Assembly (NCBI GenBank): GCA_039619475.1
Contig: CM077116.1
Span: 5,022,001 to 5,086,000, forward strand
Length of the DNA stretch: 64,000 bases
Reading direction: 5' to 3'
Source of the DNA: Icerya purchasi
Lineage: Eukaryota > Arthropoda > Insecta > Hemiptera > Monophlebidae
Shown piece by piece: positions 21,448 through 32,797 of the stretch. The number at the start of each line of letters is the position of its first letter. Position 1 is the stretch's first letter. Below the pieces are notes generated by a model. The model worked only from the letters and a program-made list of their open reading frames with translations. It had not been told where the DNA came from and searched no databases. Both the position numbers and the translations under genes were made by a program.

Positions 21448-21722
21448 GGCAGCGTGGTAGCCTAGTGGTTAAGGTGCTTGGCTACCAAATCAGAGGTGTC
21501 GTAGGTTATCGAGACTTGTCTCGTCCCGGATCCAAGTCGCTCCCAAGCTTACCCAGCCTGAAATAATTGGGTACCAGAGAAATCTGGGAAAGTAAAGGCG
21601 GATCCCAAGTAGAAAGGAACTGGCCCTAATATTCTCATCAGATCCATTAGGCTTAGTACATTGTGAACCTTAACTTCACAATCCCGACGCCCTGTCAAGG
21701 GTATGGAACTCACTTTACTTTA
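21448..21722 (+). mobile_element. tRNA-derived SINE with 12-bp target duplication
   Basis: An A box, TAGCCTAGTGG (21458-21468), and a B-box-like GGTTATCGAGAC (21504-21515) give RNA polymerase III promoter spacing. The tail ends in a CTTTACTTTA-type sequence. CACTTTAAGGTA occurs on both sides (21436-21447 and 21723-21734), a perfect 12-bp target-site duplication, so this is a full insertion. The 3' half recurs, truncated, at 42.57 kb. Confidence 0.9.
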
Positions 21723-21734
21723 CACTTTAAGGTA

Positions 21735-22986
21735 TATTTCACTGTAAAATATATATAATTTTTCATCGAATAATTACTTATTACTTTTTAGTGCATTATT
21801 TTAAATTACCGAACGATTATTTCGTTACTTTTTAGTAGATTTTTATTAATCTTTTATGGAAAATCTTAAGTCGGTATTTTTTTTTCTAACATTTTGTTTT
21901 ACAAGTTTCTACGCAATAATTAAACGTTTTAAACGTGCGGCAAGCCTGTAAGTGAGGGGCTGTGGCATAATTGAAATTGGCAATAATCGAATTTCTTTAA
22001 ATTTCGTTTTCGATTGTATTAATAAATAAAAACAAGGGACCGCATTTTTTCACGTTTTTTGATGACTACTCAGTTATGCTCACCGATAAACACCCCGATG
22101 ATACACTTACGTTTTACCAACGCTGACTAACGAAGATTATACGAGTTATGTTATGCGTAAACAAAAATAAAAAAAAAAACAAAAAAAACAAAAAAAAAAA
22201 CGCCGCAAACGTATAACCTTCTTTTTTCTCATCTTTTACTTTCTCGGCTGTAATAACGAAAACTTTTAAATATTCTGAAATATTATTCTTTTATTTATAA
22301 TTATACTTATTATTTCTTTTTTTGTATATTTCCAACTATTTTTAAATTACGAAATTATAAAAAATCGAATAATAGCGAATTGTGTAAAAATTTAGTTTAT
22401 CCGCCTCTCCGTTAACAACGATTCTGGAAATACTAATCTTGGTTTTTTTCTTCCGGTGGTTAATCCTAATTAATCTGAATTGACTAGATCGCTTTTCTCT
22501 GAACGAGATATTTTTTGATGCCTTCGTAAATTCTTCTACCGACAGCTACCAGGGGTTAAAATATAATCTAATTTCTAAAGAGTGGTGAAATTACTTCAAT
22601 TTTTATTTTGAGTACTGTACAACAATGGCTCAAAATATCCTCTCGCAAGAGGCCATGTTATTGAAAATGCTTTATGTTTCTAAGAAAACCACCAGTGATA
22701 AGCAGGAATCTGATCATATCTTTTTCGAATTTTCACTCTGTTCTCTGAGCGTTTCTTTCTTTACTCATAATTCATTAAACTCAATTCTCCATTGCTGATT
22801 CTAAATTATTAGTCTATTGGTATTCCTTATGAATATGGGCTGATATCCATTATTGGAGACTCACCCCCCAATAAAACAGAAAAAAGAAACCACAAAGGCA
22901 TCGTTTGATAGAATATCTGTGACATCTATAGACCGGAATTTTTCCGCATTGCATCTGAAACGTGAATCAACCATTTATCAAAATAT
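21735..22986. other. unassigned non-coding DNA
   Basis: AT-rich with an A-rich tract near 22.17-22.20 kb. No gene recognised. Confidence 0.4.
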
Positions 22987-22989
22987 CTT

Positions 22990-23310
22990 TTAATCGTTAC
23001 ACTTGAGGTCTGCCATCACATCTAATATTGGAATTAGAACATTCCTTCTCTGCTTCATTTGCAGCAGTATGGGAGCATTCTGGAACAAAAGATTTAAGAT
23101 GTGAGCAGTAAAAGTATAAACTGATATATCACTACTAACGACGGATTTCAACGAATTAAAAGAAGCGTGCAAATAATTTATCCTACGATTTATGGAGACC
23201 GCAATATCCGCTACTAATTGTATTGCTAGTAAGCTACACTGCACAGCTTCCGTGATCACATTACATTCGCAGAAACTATTGGCATCGGTGTAGTATAATT
23301 TATTCCTAAT
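22990..23310 (-). other. possible exon or pseudogene fragment (minus strand)
   Basis: About 107 codons are open on the minus strand before a stop. The Cys/helix-rich product includes SFCECNVITEAVQCSLLAIQ, then LVADIAVSINRRINYLHASF, and a later LLQMKQRRNVLIPILDVMAD segment. It looks like a bundle of amphipathic helices, as in helical-repeat proteins. No ATG lies at the start and no good acceptor is visible, so it may be a fragment of a processed pseudogene. Family not recognised. Confidence 0.3.
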
Positions 23311-23555
23311 TTCCTATTCAATTTTTATATTGATCCGATATAATAAAGTAAACGACTTCATTAAATTCAGAAACATCGACGTGATGCATGTGGAAATCGT
23401 AAATTATCTTTAGAAATCAAGTTGGGGATTTCTGGACCGGAGAAATTAGTGCAAACCCAAAATAATACGAAAAAAATGCTAAACTTTTCTCGAAGAAAAT
23501 TTCGGTCATTCATCCCCGTTCCGCATTAAAAACTGTCAAGGATACGAAAAGCGCT

Positions 23556-23655
<100 letters not shown>

Positions 23656-25079
23656 CACGCGAGTTTAAATTTATAATCTGTTTTATCTATTCTGTATTAT
23701 CAACTGTTACAAATACGATTTGATTATTTTTATTATTATTTTTATTAATGACGAGGTGATTAATCAAACTGAATGCTATAAAACCCAACGAAATATAACG
23801 GTCGTCCAAAAAAAATAAAAAAAAAAAAAAAACAAAAACCGAACAAGCACAAAATGGAAAAGTTAATCTTTTCAATCACTTTTACTTTTTTGATCAGCAC
23901 ACCGATAAAAGACAACTGGTATCTCAGCTACCGATTGAGAAGTGACAAACGGTAGCGAAATTATAATTAAGGTCGACCAGTGCCAAATGGCCTAATGGCG
24001 GCGTTGGTACTAACGATGATGGAACTGCAGTCAAAGATCACGAATATCACAAGATGCAGATAGATGAGAGATAAAGTTGCGCCCGCCTGAATGGCGGTGA
24101 AAAGTAACGTTGGGCCGATCGAACTGTGAGCAATTGGTCGAGTTAACAGATGATGATCACGGTGGAGGCGCTGTTTGAAGAAACGTGATCTTCAAAGTTA
24201 TCACGTAGCAAGGAAACCGCGCTCGGCACGTTCCTCACGCATATTTCCTTTAATAAGCCACCGAGCCGTATCCGCGGCGCCGCCTTCATTTAATTAACGT
24301 TTGCTGCTGCTAATACAGTCCATGCGAATTTTTCAGCCCAGATAACAATCTCCAACAGCCGAAGTCGTCCGAATTCCGTACGATGTATCATTCCGAAGTA
24401 TGTCGGTCTGCGTCGCTGAGGCTAATAAAATGATATTTACACTTTGCAGATACACCTTCTATTAATTACTCATTGTCTGGACACGTTACTGGATTAAACT
24501 TTTTTGAATTTCGGATTTGCCTTTTTTTTTCGTTCGCAGTTTACACTAATTACAAAATAAGGAAATAAATATTTAAATGCCTTTTTGTTTGAATAATTTT
24601 AACAGTACCCGAAGACATAATTTTGCTATTGCTCAATAATTTTAAATAAGGTTTTGCAACACATACTGAGGGGAAAAAAGTGTCTCTAGCATCAGCGCGT
24701 GTATGTATATTACGCACTTCAAAATTCATTCATTTGTAGCTGTTTGAACAATACTCTCGACAGTTTCATTTATCTTATTAATTTCTAACATTTTTTTTTT
24801 TTTTTATTTTGTTTTATACTGCGTACGATAATGGACTACTCAACGTAAGCGATAATTTTCGATATGATTAGTAGCTAAATACTACCGTTATGTTATGCGT
24901 TTCGCGTTCGAGTTCCTAAGCTCCTGATAAGACTATCATATATGCTTTCTGCAATCTTAAATCTAATCTAAGAAAACGGTACTCGTAATTAGCATAACAT
25001 GTGCAGAGGTATTGTTAATTATATTACTCGGTAACAACCAAGTTATGAGGTTTGAAGAGTTTCAGCCTTCGTAAGTTCA
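23656..25079. other. non-coding stretch with a GC-richer block
   Basis: The patch at about 23.97-24.44 kb is clearly richer in G+C and lower in homopolymers than its surroundings, including CCGCGGCGCCGCC near 24.27 kb. It has no long open frame and could be a conserved regulatory block or decayed exon sequence. The rest is AT-rich without a recognised feature. Confidence 0.4.
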
Positions 25080-26090
25080 GATCACAAAAGTGCCATGGCC
25101 TCCGGATTCGAAGATAATGAAGCCGTTTCTGATAATGTCGAGCATAATCGTATATTACTTCGTTAACTCGTTTCATGGAGCACATCATTTTGTTGTGAAA
25201 CCAACGAGCATTAGTAATTAGCCGAAGAAACTTATTCGGAGCCGTTCAGATTATTTTTCGATTCGCACCCCACATCCGTATTCCATAAGCCGATATTGGA
25301 TGTCTGAATTTTCCGATCCCTCATTCATTATACCATTCAGAGCATACTGCAAATTGTTGTTATTCTCTATAGCCTTGGAATGACTGACTGATAATATTGC
25401 TGTATCGTCAGCGAACATTGTAGTTGTCGTGTTCTCGGACGGTGGTATATTCACAGTATACAATAAGTATAGGACAGGTCCTCAGACACTACCTTGCGGA
25501 ACACCTGCCTGTATCGCCTAAAGTGCTAATGTGGCTCCTCTTCATGTAATACCCAAAATCAACAATCGGATAAATACGGCTGTTGAAACAAGTTAATCGG
25601 TAAACTGGGACTTAGTTTTAAGATAAGTTCTTTGCGATCAAATGTCTGTGTAATGTCGCGAAAAACAGTTGAGCAGTATTTCTTTTCTTTAAATGCTTTT
25701 TTTATTAATAATAATTGATTAATTTAAATTTGAGTGATAAATGTTCATATCCGTTTTCTGTTTTGTCAATTTATTAAATATATTATACGAAAACACATAC
25801 TACAGAAAATCATAGGTTAAAAATATAAAATATAGCCGACATGTTTCGGAGTTACATAAATCACGGCAATAATAAATAAATAACTTTATTTATTATTGCC
25901 GTGATTTATGTAACTCCGAAACATGTCGGCTATATTTTATATTTTTAACCTATGATTTTCTGTAATACGTGTTTTCTTATAATATATTTAATAAATTGAT
26001 TAATTGTTGAATGTTTCCTGCGGAAACCAAACTGATGATCAGGTAGTTTCGAAAAAGGCTTAATGATACGTACTTCATAGAGTAGTAAAT
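25080..26090 (-). mobile_element. Jockey-type reverse transcriptase remnant, interrupted
   Basis: On the minus strand the blocks run in the expected order: PDHQFGFRRKHSTINQ (near 26.0 kb), a DITQTFDRKELILKL block (near 25.62 kb), GVPQGSV with a stop after it (near 25.49 kb), and MFADDTAILSVSHSKAI (near 25.41 kb). These correspond to successive reverse transcriptase motifs, including the FADD catalytic site. Frameshifts and stops make it non-functional. A 269-bp insertion splits it at 25725-25993; the coding blocks resume on either side. Confidence 0.8.
25725..25993. mobile_element. palindromic insertion with 12-bp target duplication
   Basis: AATTGATTAATT flanks the insert at 25713-25724 and 25994-26005. 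Its core is a hairpin with arms of about 115 bp (25766-25880 and 25885-25999, reaching into the right target copy) around a 4-base loop, with only a few mismatches. Each arm contains CCGAAACATGTCGGC or its complement. No coding capacity. It could be a foldback MITE or a head-to-head pair of retroelement ends. The element class is not recognised. Confidence 0.85.
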
Positions 26091-27384
26091 TTCTCGTGCG
26101 TACACTTAAAAATTTCTCTTTCACTCATAAATCGAATTTGTTGTTAATTTTATCAAGAAAATTATGACAGTAACATGTTAAAAACCAGTTGATTGATACT
26201 TTTTAGGTTATTTAAAATTCAGGGTGGAATTACTCGTAGTTTAGCTATATTGTATTTATTGGTTAAATCCTCCAAATTTTAATTCTATCCGCATGTTAAA
26301 TTTATTTCATTTTTCACAATTTATACTCTTGTGACTACTTAAGCAAGAAGAATTTTTACAACAAAAAAGTAACTCGATAAGAGAGACACATTTAGACAAG
26401 TTATAAATTCCACTACTGTTAACTACATCAGTGGTGTTTGGTTGAAGCAGGACTTGATTCTAGTCCCCTTGCCGCACGTTGAAACTTGCAAAAAAAATTT
26501 CACTTACACTGGGTTAATGGTCATGGTTAACGAACCGGGAGAAAAAAAAAATGAAAAAAAAGTATCTTTTACTTATACGGAACATGACAATTCATTCGAA
26601 TTGAAATTTACCCGTGGAACATGACTCGTCATATTAACTCGTTCGAATTCAAATTTACTTGCACTTTCAAAAAGTTTGATAATATATATTTTAATTCCAT
26701 AAAAAATAGCAACGTTAGATAACCTATCTTTTGTTTTTAATTTCCTAACGCCAAAGGCGTTGAATTTCACTGAAACTTCCTACAAAAATCAAAAAGATAA
26801 ACAAGAATATATAAGAGAGAGTAATATTAGAGTCCTAAAGATTTATATATTTTGTAAGAGCTGATCGAAATAAGGGGTTAACAGTCACGCTTGACATAAC
26901 CGTTTTGGCGCGTTTTTTTGTAACCTCTTTTTTCTACACTAGCTCTAAAGTACGAGGTATTGTTAAGGTGTAGAAATTTTGATCTAGCACGTCGATGTCG
27001 CGTTGGCTGACTGGATGAATGTGATGTGCAAGCATAATTCGGTATTCGGATTTAGTATCGAAATTTGGTAACTTTAGTTGCATACCGGTTGCCCTATAAA
27101 TAGTTTCGCTGAGTGTTCTACTCTGAACAATGTATGAGTATTGAATTGGTTAACCAAAATGTTTTTGGAGTGTATAAAACTGCTTCATTAATATTAAAAA
27201 CGCGTTATTTCACTCTTACGCTCGCAGTCTGCTCCCAATATATGTTTTTAATTATCTGTAGATTTTTATTATCGATGTTGCACTTTTGCAATATTTGTAT
27301 CAGCTCTCAATGTTTCACTCTAGGAACGCTTTTTCGACAAAACAAGCAATCATTTCTCGACCCATGTTAAACGACCGTTGTATT
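26091..27384. other. unassigned non-coding DNA
   Basis: No recognised gene. It may include further decayed Jockey sequence upstream of the reverse transcriptase blocks, but no motif is visible. Confidence 0.35.
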
Positions 27385-28060
27385 ATTATTTGAGCTGTGC
27401 TATCGCGTCTCTGGTGCCTTTTTTGGCAACAAATCCATATTGCGTTTCACTAAGCTGCATTTCCAACTTCCGTTCGATTCTCGTGTTAATTATTGAGAGC
27501 AGTATCTTCAGAATATGACTCTTTCATGCGATTATTCGGTAATCGCAGCATGTTCGTGACGATACCTTCTTGGGGATCGGTATAAATGTCAGGGTTTTGA
27601 AGTCATCTGGTATCTTCCCTTCATCGTATATATTCTATTTGGCAGTATTAGCAATTGCCGTTTGTATCCTGATGTTATAATCTTAAGGACATCTGCTGGT
27701 ATTTGGTCCTCTCCTGTGGTTTTATTATTTCTTGCTTTTTTAATCGCGTTTTGACGCCTCTTCTTTTGCTCTGTCATCAGTTTTCTGTGGTCGCCTTTCG
27801 TCCTCGTAAAGCTCCGTTCCATATTCTAGCCATGCTTCTTCTAGTTCCTCTTTATTTCCACAATAATTCCCTTTTTTGTTTCTAACTTCTGCTATTCGCG
27901 CTCCCTTTTTTCTTCTCCTGTTGTTTCACCATATGCTTTATTTGGACATGCATTTCCCTTATATTGTTCCTTTACTGCATTTCTTCAATTTCCTCTCACT
28001 TTTCTTCTAGCCATTTTGTTTTGGCTTCCATGCATTTCTTGCGTTTCTATTCCAATAATG
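27385..28060 (-). mobile_element. non-LTR reverse transcriptase fragment
   Basis: The minus strand encodes, with frame changes, WLEYGTELYEDERRPQ, then AIKKARNNKTTGEDQIPADV (near 27.72 kb), then DDFKTLTFIPIPKK and SHILKILLSIINTRIERKLE with LSETQYGF (27.6-27.45 kb). This is the linker and first half of a non-LTR reverse transcriptase. Sequence similarity ends near 27385, before the catalytic YADD-equivalent motif. A stop lies inside the block after DYRIIA. Confidence 0.85.
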
Positions 28061-28361
28061 TTGAGAGATCGTAACACTCTGTGCAATATAATTTTGGCAT
28101 TGCTGAATGATGTGAAACTTTGACGTATTACAGCAACTACATCATGATGTTGGACCGTTCTTCAACAAGTATGGAACTTGTATGACCATTAATCTGTTTC
28201 TATCTGCTCCTTTCTCGTACACAGCTATAATAAGACCAAGCATGCTGTCGATTCAATTTTTGTAGCACCAGCTGGTCGGTTGTTTTTCCTCAAATTTTCA
28301 CGCGCCCCCTATATAGGTGAAATAAATCTGATGGTTACTTTCTTCGTTAATGTACTAAGGT

Positions 28362-28549
28362 TTGCAGATTTCGAGCCAGAATTAAACAACATATTAACGT
28401 TTTTCCTGTTCAGAGATTCAGTGGTAGACGAATTACACGAACTACAAAAGATCAAGCAGCTGAAGTTTGATGACGCTTGTAAAACCTTACATACGGTTTT
28501 ATCATTTCTGTATTGCAATCAGTCGTATTCTTTCAAGTATAACCGATAA
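28362..28549 (+). other. possible exon fragment (plus strand)
   Basis: Following AAGGTTTGCAG there is an open stretch with LHELQKIKQLKFDDACKTLH and a stop at 28549. The composition is protein-like but no family is recognised. Weak support. Confidence 0.2.
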
Positions 28550-29892
28550 TGGTTTATTCGAGAATTCATTTTGACAGCAATTCAAGTTTTCCATGAAAAT
28601 AAAATTGAAAACATTATTTCATAATAAGAGAGGCGCAACTCAGCGGTGAATTTAAAATTTTAATGGGTGACATATCATTTTATTTCGTGGAAAACATTGA
28701 ATATAAAATATCAATCTGAATTCCAGTACCTAAAAGCAAAAGTACACTTCAGATTAAAAAGCATAATTTTAGACAGTTTTATACATATGGGCGTGTTTTA
28801 GTCCTGGCGCAAGAATCAATAAAACTAAAACAACGTGCGATAAAACGAACAAAGATCTGCCTTAGACAGTAAAAGATTGCGACACTGTAGGTAATAAGGA
28901 GCACAAGTTTAAGTGTAAGCAAAAGTTTTAATAAACTAAAAATGAAAGATGGGCTATCTGGCATATAATAAAGCTCCGAGGAATTTATAAAATAAATAAA
29001 AAAAGGAAAACAAAAGGTAAAATAAGAAAATAATTTAATGCGCGAATATAGGCACTTTTAAAGAGTAGTTCGTTGAATGGGGCCGATTGAGGAGTACCTC
29101 AATAGGCAATTGTAATATGTTCATTTGTACATATTGTAAAATTATTAAATCGAATAAAAAATAAATCTCTAAAACCGTGGAGACAGAAAAAAGGTATGTA
29201 TGATGCATTGTGTATGGTTACCGCGACTGTATGGATGAAAGTGCTGCGAATCAAAAACTTTTTTTGCATCATGCACATTTACTACGATGTAAATTTAGTT
29301 TGGTATTAGTGTACTACCACGCGGTTCTGCGCACTGAAATGCCCACCCCATTTGGGAAAATGATTGTGATTGGTCGTGAAGGAAACAAAGGGAGAAATTA
29401 TAGAAGAGGAGCGGCTTCGAGATTGAAGTCGGGAGAGTCAGTCGCTGTTCTACCTCGCTGCAGGATAATTCTTTTTGGTCTTTCCTTACCGTGGTAGAAC
29501 TAGCGGTAAAATTAAATGTCGTCCGTTATATTACGATCAGCCCGTCCGTTAATTCATTCGGTCGAGAAACAAAGAAAAAACCGATTTCCGCTACCGTGGG
29601 GAGGTTCGAGTAAGCATCATTGCTCAGAATTTTCTCACTTCATACCAAATTTAAGGAGTCCTCTTCTCACCGTTCATCAATCAAAGTCTCGACCAACCCC
29701 GAAACGGATCACCGACACAATGGACTTTGGACCATCGCCAATCACAGTCATAGGTACAATTTTACATTATATTTAGGTAATTATTTTATTTGTAAATATT
29801 TATTTATTGCGTTTTTAAACGGTGGACCGTTCAAAAAATATAGTTATATGAGAATGTATGTATTAAAAAAAATTAAAATTTGATAAAATATA

Positions 29893-29925
<33 letters not shown>

Positions 29926-31057
29926 GTAAATAAAATTAAATGGACGGGATTTCGAAGGATCTCGTTGTTGATATTATACCGTTTCATTAGCTTTTTGGAA
30001 TAAGTATCACATTAGAATGTATGCCGATTAGCTGATACCGCGTAACGAAACGCGATAAAGCAATATGATTTACGTCTTGTTCCCTATGATAAATAAATTG
30101 GCTCCCTTACTGTACAATTAGTTTATAGCGATAATTGTTTTTGGCGAGCACATAAAAGAAAAAAAAAAAATCAGAAATAATAACCAATCATTACAAAAAT
30201 CTATTGAATAAATATTTTATTTTTTCTTGTGTTAAAGCAAACGTTCTTCGATAGTCTGTAAAATTGCATACAGTTTTCAAATTTATATACGAACGCCTAA
30301 AAATTATACAACTTTCGGTTTCAGCAGAATAAGAAGGGGGAATAAAGAAAAAAAAAGTAAATAAATAAACTGCAGGTAGCGAACAGCTTCTAATGATAGA
30401 CTCTCATCGAAAAATGACTATTCCACGTCATCGTGAAGATTGTTCTGGTTTTGTCTTACTTGTACTTTGATGATAATGGTACTTGAAATATCAACAGAGA
30501 CGCGCAGTATCTGTTGTGACTTCCAAAAGACTAGGCAATAACAAAGACTTGAAAGAACGAGAAAGAGTGAGAAAGCAAGAAAAGAATTTTAAAAGAGCTG
30601 CAGATGAAAAGTGTTTTTTACGGTTTTATACAATAGGAGCGGCCTCTTTTTAATTGTCATAACACGAGTACATAATGGAATCGGAGCCCTTTATATTTGT
30701 ACCGACACTGCTAACAGTTTTGATCATTTTCCAGCAAACCGAATCGTTCCTGTCTTTTATTACGGACAGGTCTCCTCTATACGCAATTGTTCGAGCCTGA
30801 TTCACATCAGGGACTTTGTAGCGCTCGTACTTTTCAACTGAGTCAGACGGCTAATATCCCAGATTCAATATGAGTTTAAAAATTAAAAATGTTAACACAG
30901 AACACGCAGAAAATCCTGAAGAAAACATTCTCTTTTTTTTTCTTTTGTTTTTTTTTACGTGTTACAGTTTATACTTTTTACACAATGCTGGGTAACTGTA
31001 GGGGGAAGTAGTCCGATATTAATTTATATTAATATTATAGTATTTTAAGATAAAGAT
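28550..31057. other. unassigned non-coding DNA
   Basis: It contains an (AAT)n run at about 29.89-29.92 kb and a more balanced patch at 29.29-29.74 kb with two short overlapping open frames but no recognisable protein motif. Nothing else is supported. Confidence 0.4.
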
Positions 31058-31064
31058 TTAGACA

Positions 31065-31420
31065 TAAAAAATGACAAATTTTTGGCGCAAAACCTAAAAT
31101 TAAAAAAATATATATATATTATTGTATACATAAGTAAAAATCGTAATAAAATAAACTATAAAAATTACATAAATTTAAAAAAATTACAGTTATTAAAAAA
31201 ACTATAATTTCATGCGCTATATGCCTATATTTTTTTTCAACTTTTGGGTATATAGAGACCCAATTTTATTTTTATAAAAAATAAAATTAATAATAAAAAT
31301 CAAATCATTTTGTAAAAAAAAACAAAAAATGACAAATTTTTGGCGCAAAACCTAAAATTAAAAAAAGAAATATATTATTACATAAGTAAAAATCATATTA
31401 AAATAAAATATAAAAATTAA
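31065..31420. repeat. direct duplication at 258-bp offset
   Basis: ATGACAAATTTTTGGCGCAA followed by AACCTAAAATTAAAAAAA occurs at 31071 and 31329, and the next 60-80 bp also match with small gaps. The copies are separated by other AT-rich DNA. Origin unknown. Confidence 0.8.
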
Positions 31421-32210
31421 ATTGGATGTGGTTTCTACCGCTGACCACATTAACTTTTTATATGTAAAAATAAAAAAATAATAAAAAAATACTGTTAATT
31501 ATTTTTCTAATTATATACACCATGGGGGTTTTAGATGAATTACTTCCATTCTCTCTTTTTCGCTTTTCTCTTATTTCTAATCCATTTTGTTTTTTCCAGC
31601 CAGGCAATTACAGTTTGATTTGCAACGCCAGTCATACTTTTTTTCGATTCTGCCTAGCGCTCTGCTTTTACCTTCAGCTCTCAGGCCTTTCTCTTCCTAC
31701 CCCCTATAGCGTTTCTTCATTGTTTCACTCCCTGCAACTTCTACAGTTCCTACGATTGTCTCCTTTCTTTCTTCAATTTGTAATCGTATTGAAATCTAGT
31801 TTTTTTCCCCATACTGTTGACTTCCCAAACTGTTGCGCTGGGTCAATTCCCTCGGTAGGCGAGCCCCCACCACAAAAAATCCGTAGCGCGAATTAAAAAA
31901 AACTCATCATTGACGGAAATATTACGTCTTTACATTATTGCACATAACTTTTAGTCATCAGTGTACTGATTTCAATTTTGTTTATTATAAATTGTACCAT
32001 GCGAGTGCCAATGAGTAGATATTATTCAGTACCGATACTCACAGTAGTCATTGAAATAAACATAAAAACTTTACCAGTATATATATATTTTGTTTTTTGC
32101 TTAATGTATCCATATAAAAATTAGCCATAAAGTTATTTCATTACATAGTAGGGACGAACATACAAAATTTTAAAATGAAAGGAACGATAAAAACACGAAT
32201 GAATTCATGC
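31421..32210. other. pyrimidine-rich unassigned stretch
   Basis: A 124-codon open frame at 31522-31896 is dominated by Phe, Leu and Ser from CT-rich sequence and has no domain I can identify. It is not supported as a gene. Confidence 0.4.
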
Positions 32211-32797
32211 CGGGGCAGATCCAGAAAACCAGGGGGGGGTTAGATTTGAGAAATACCTCTTGTTTCGTAAAGAAAATCAAATAGCGACCTTTATAGAAAT
32301 TTAAAAATGTGTTTTAAGAATACATAATTATTACAATTTTTAATGTAACTTTTATTTTATATTTAGGGGTGAGAAATAAAACGAAATTATAAAATTCTAG
32401 CTAGAATGATAGTTTGAAAATAGTAAGAAAAAGTATTTTTATTAGACTTTATTTCTTTTTTATTTTTGTTAGTAATCCGATCCGAATTCTTTGTTCATGA
32501 GCAAGTTTAAATATATATATATTTCTCACTGAACTCTATTTTTAATTAAAATTACAAAAATAAAAATTAGAAATAAGTAAAAATGACAAAAGATCGACGA
32601 CAGTTGTGTTTAACATAGAATAAAAAAGGAACATTAATAGTTTTACTAGAAAATAGTATTAAATATTAGTTATAATTAAATCCGTAAGTAAAATTTATAC
32701 AAATCTTTTATTGCATAAATTAAGTTTCTCTGTTTTTCATAGAGGCTTTGGTTCTCTGGGGAGGAATGTTCCCTATCCTCCCCTGGATCTGCCTCTG
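32211..32797. mobile_element. terminal-inverted-repeat DNA element, copy 1
   Basis: It starts CGGGGCAGATCCAGAAAACC and ends CCTGGATCTGCCTCTG, with long G and C runs next to the termini. The whole 587 bp is related, in reverse orientation, to the 577-bp element at 62856-63432. No transposase. Target duplications are no longer visible, so this copy is older or more decayed. Confidence 0.85.

Noticed and set aside
25860..25930. Hammerhead-ribozyme core suggested by CCGAAAC in the hairpin insertion
   Set aside because: The required CTGATGA-type partner is absent; only TGATTTATG is present.
31522..31896. 124-codon plus-strand open frame
   Set aside because: It is CT-rich with a Phe/Leu/Ser-dominated product and no motif; chance frame is more likely.
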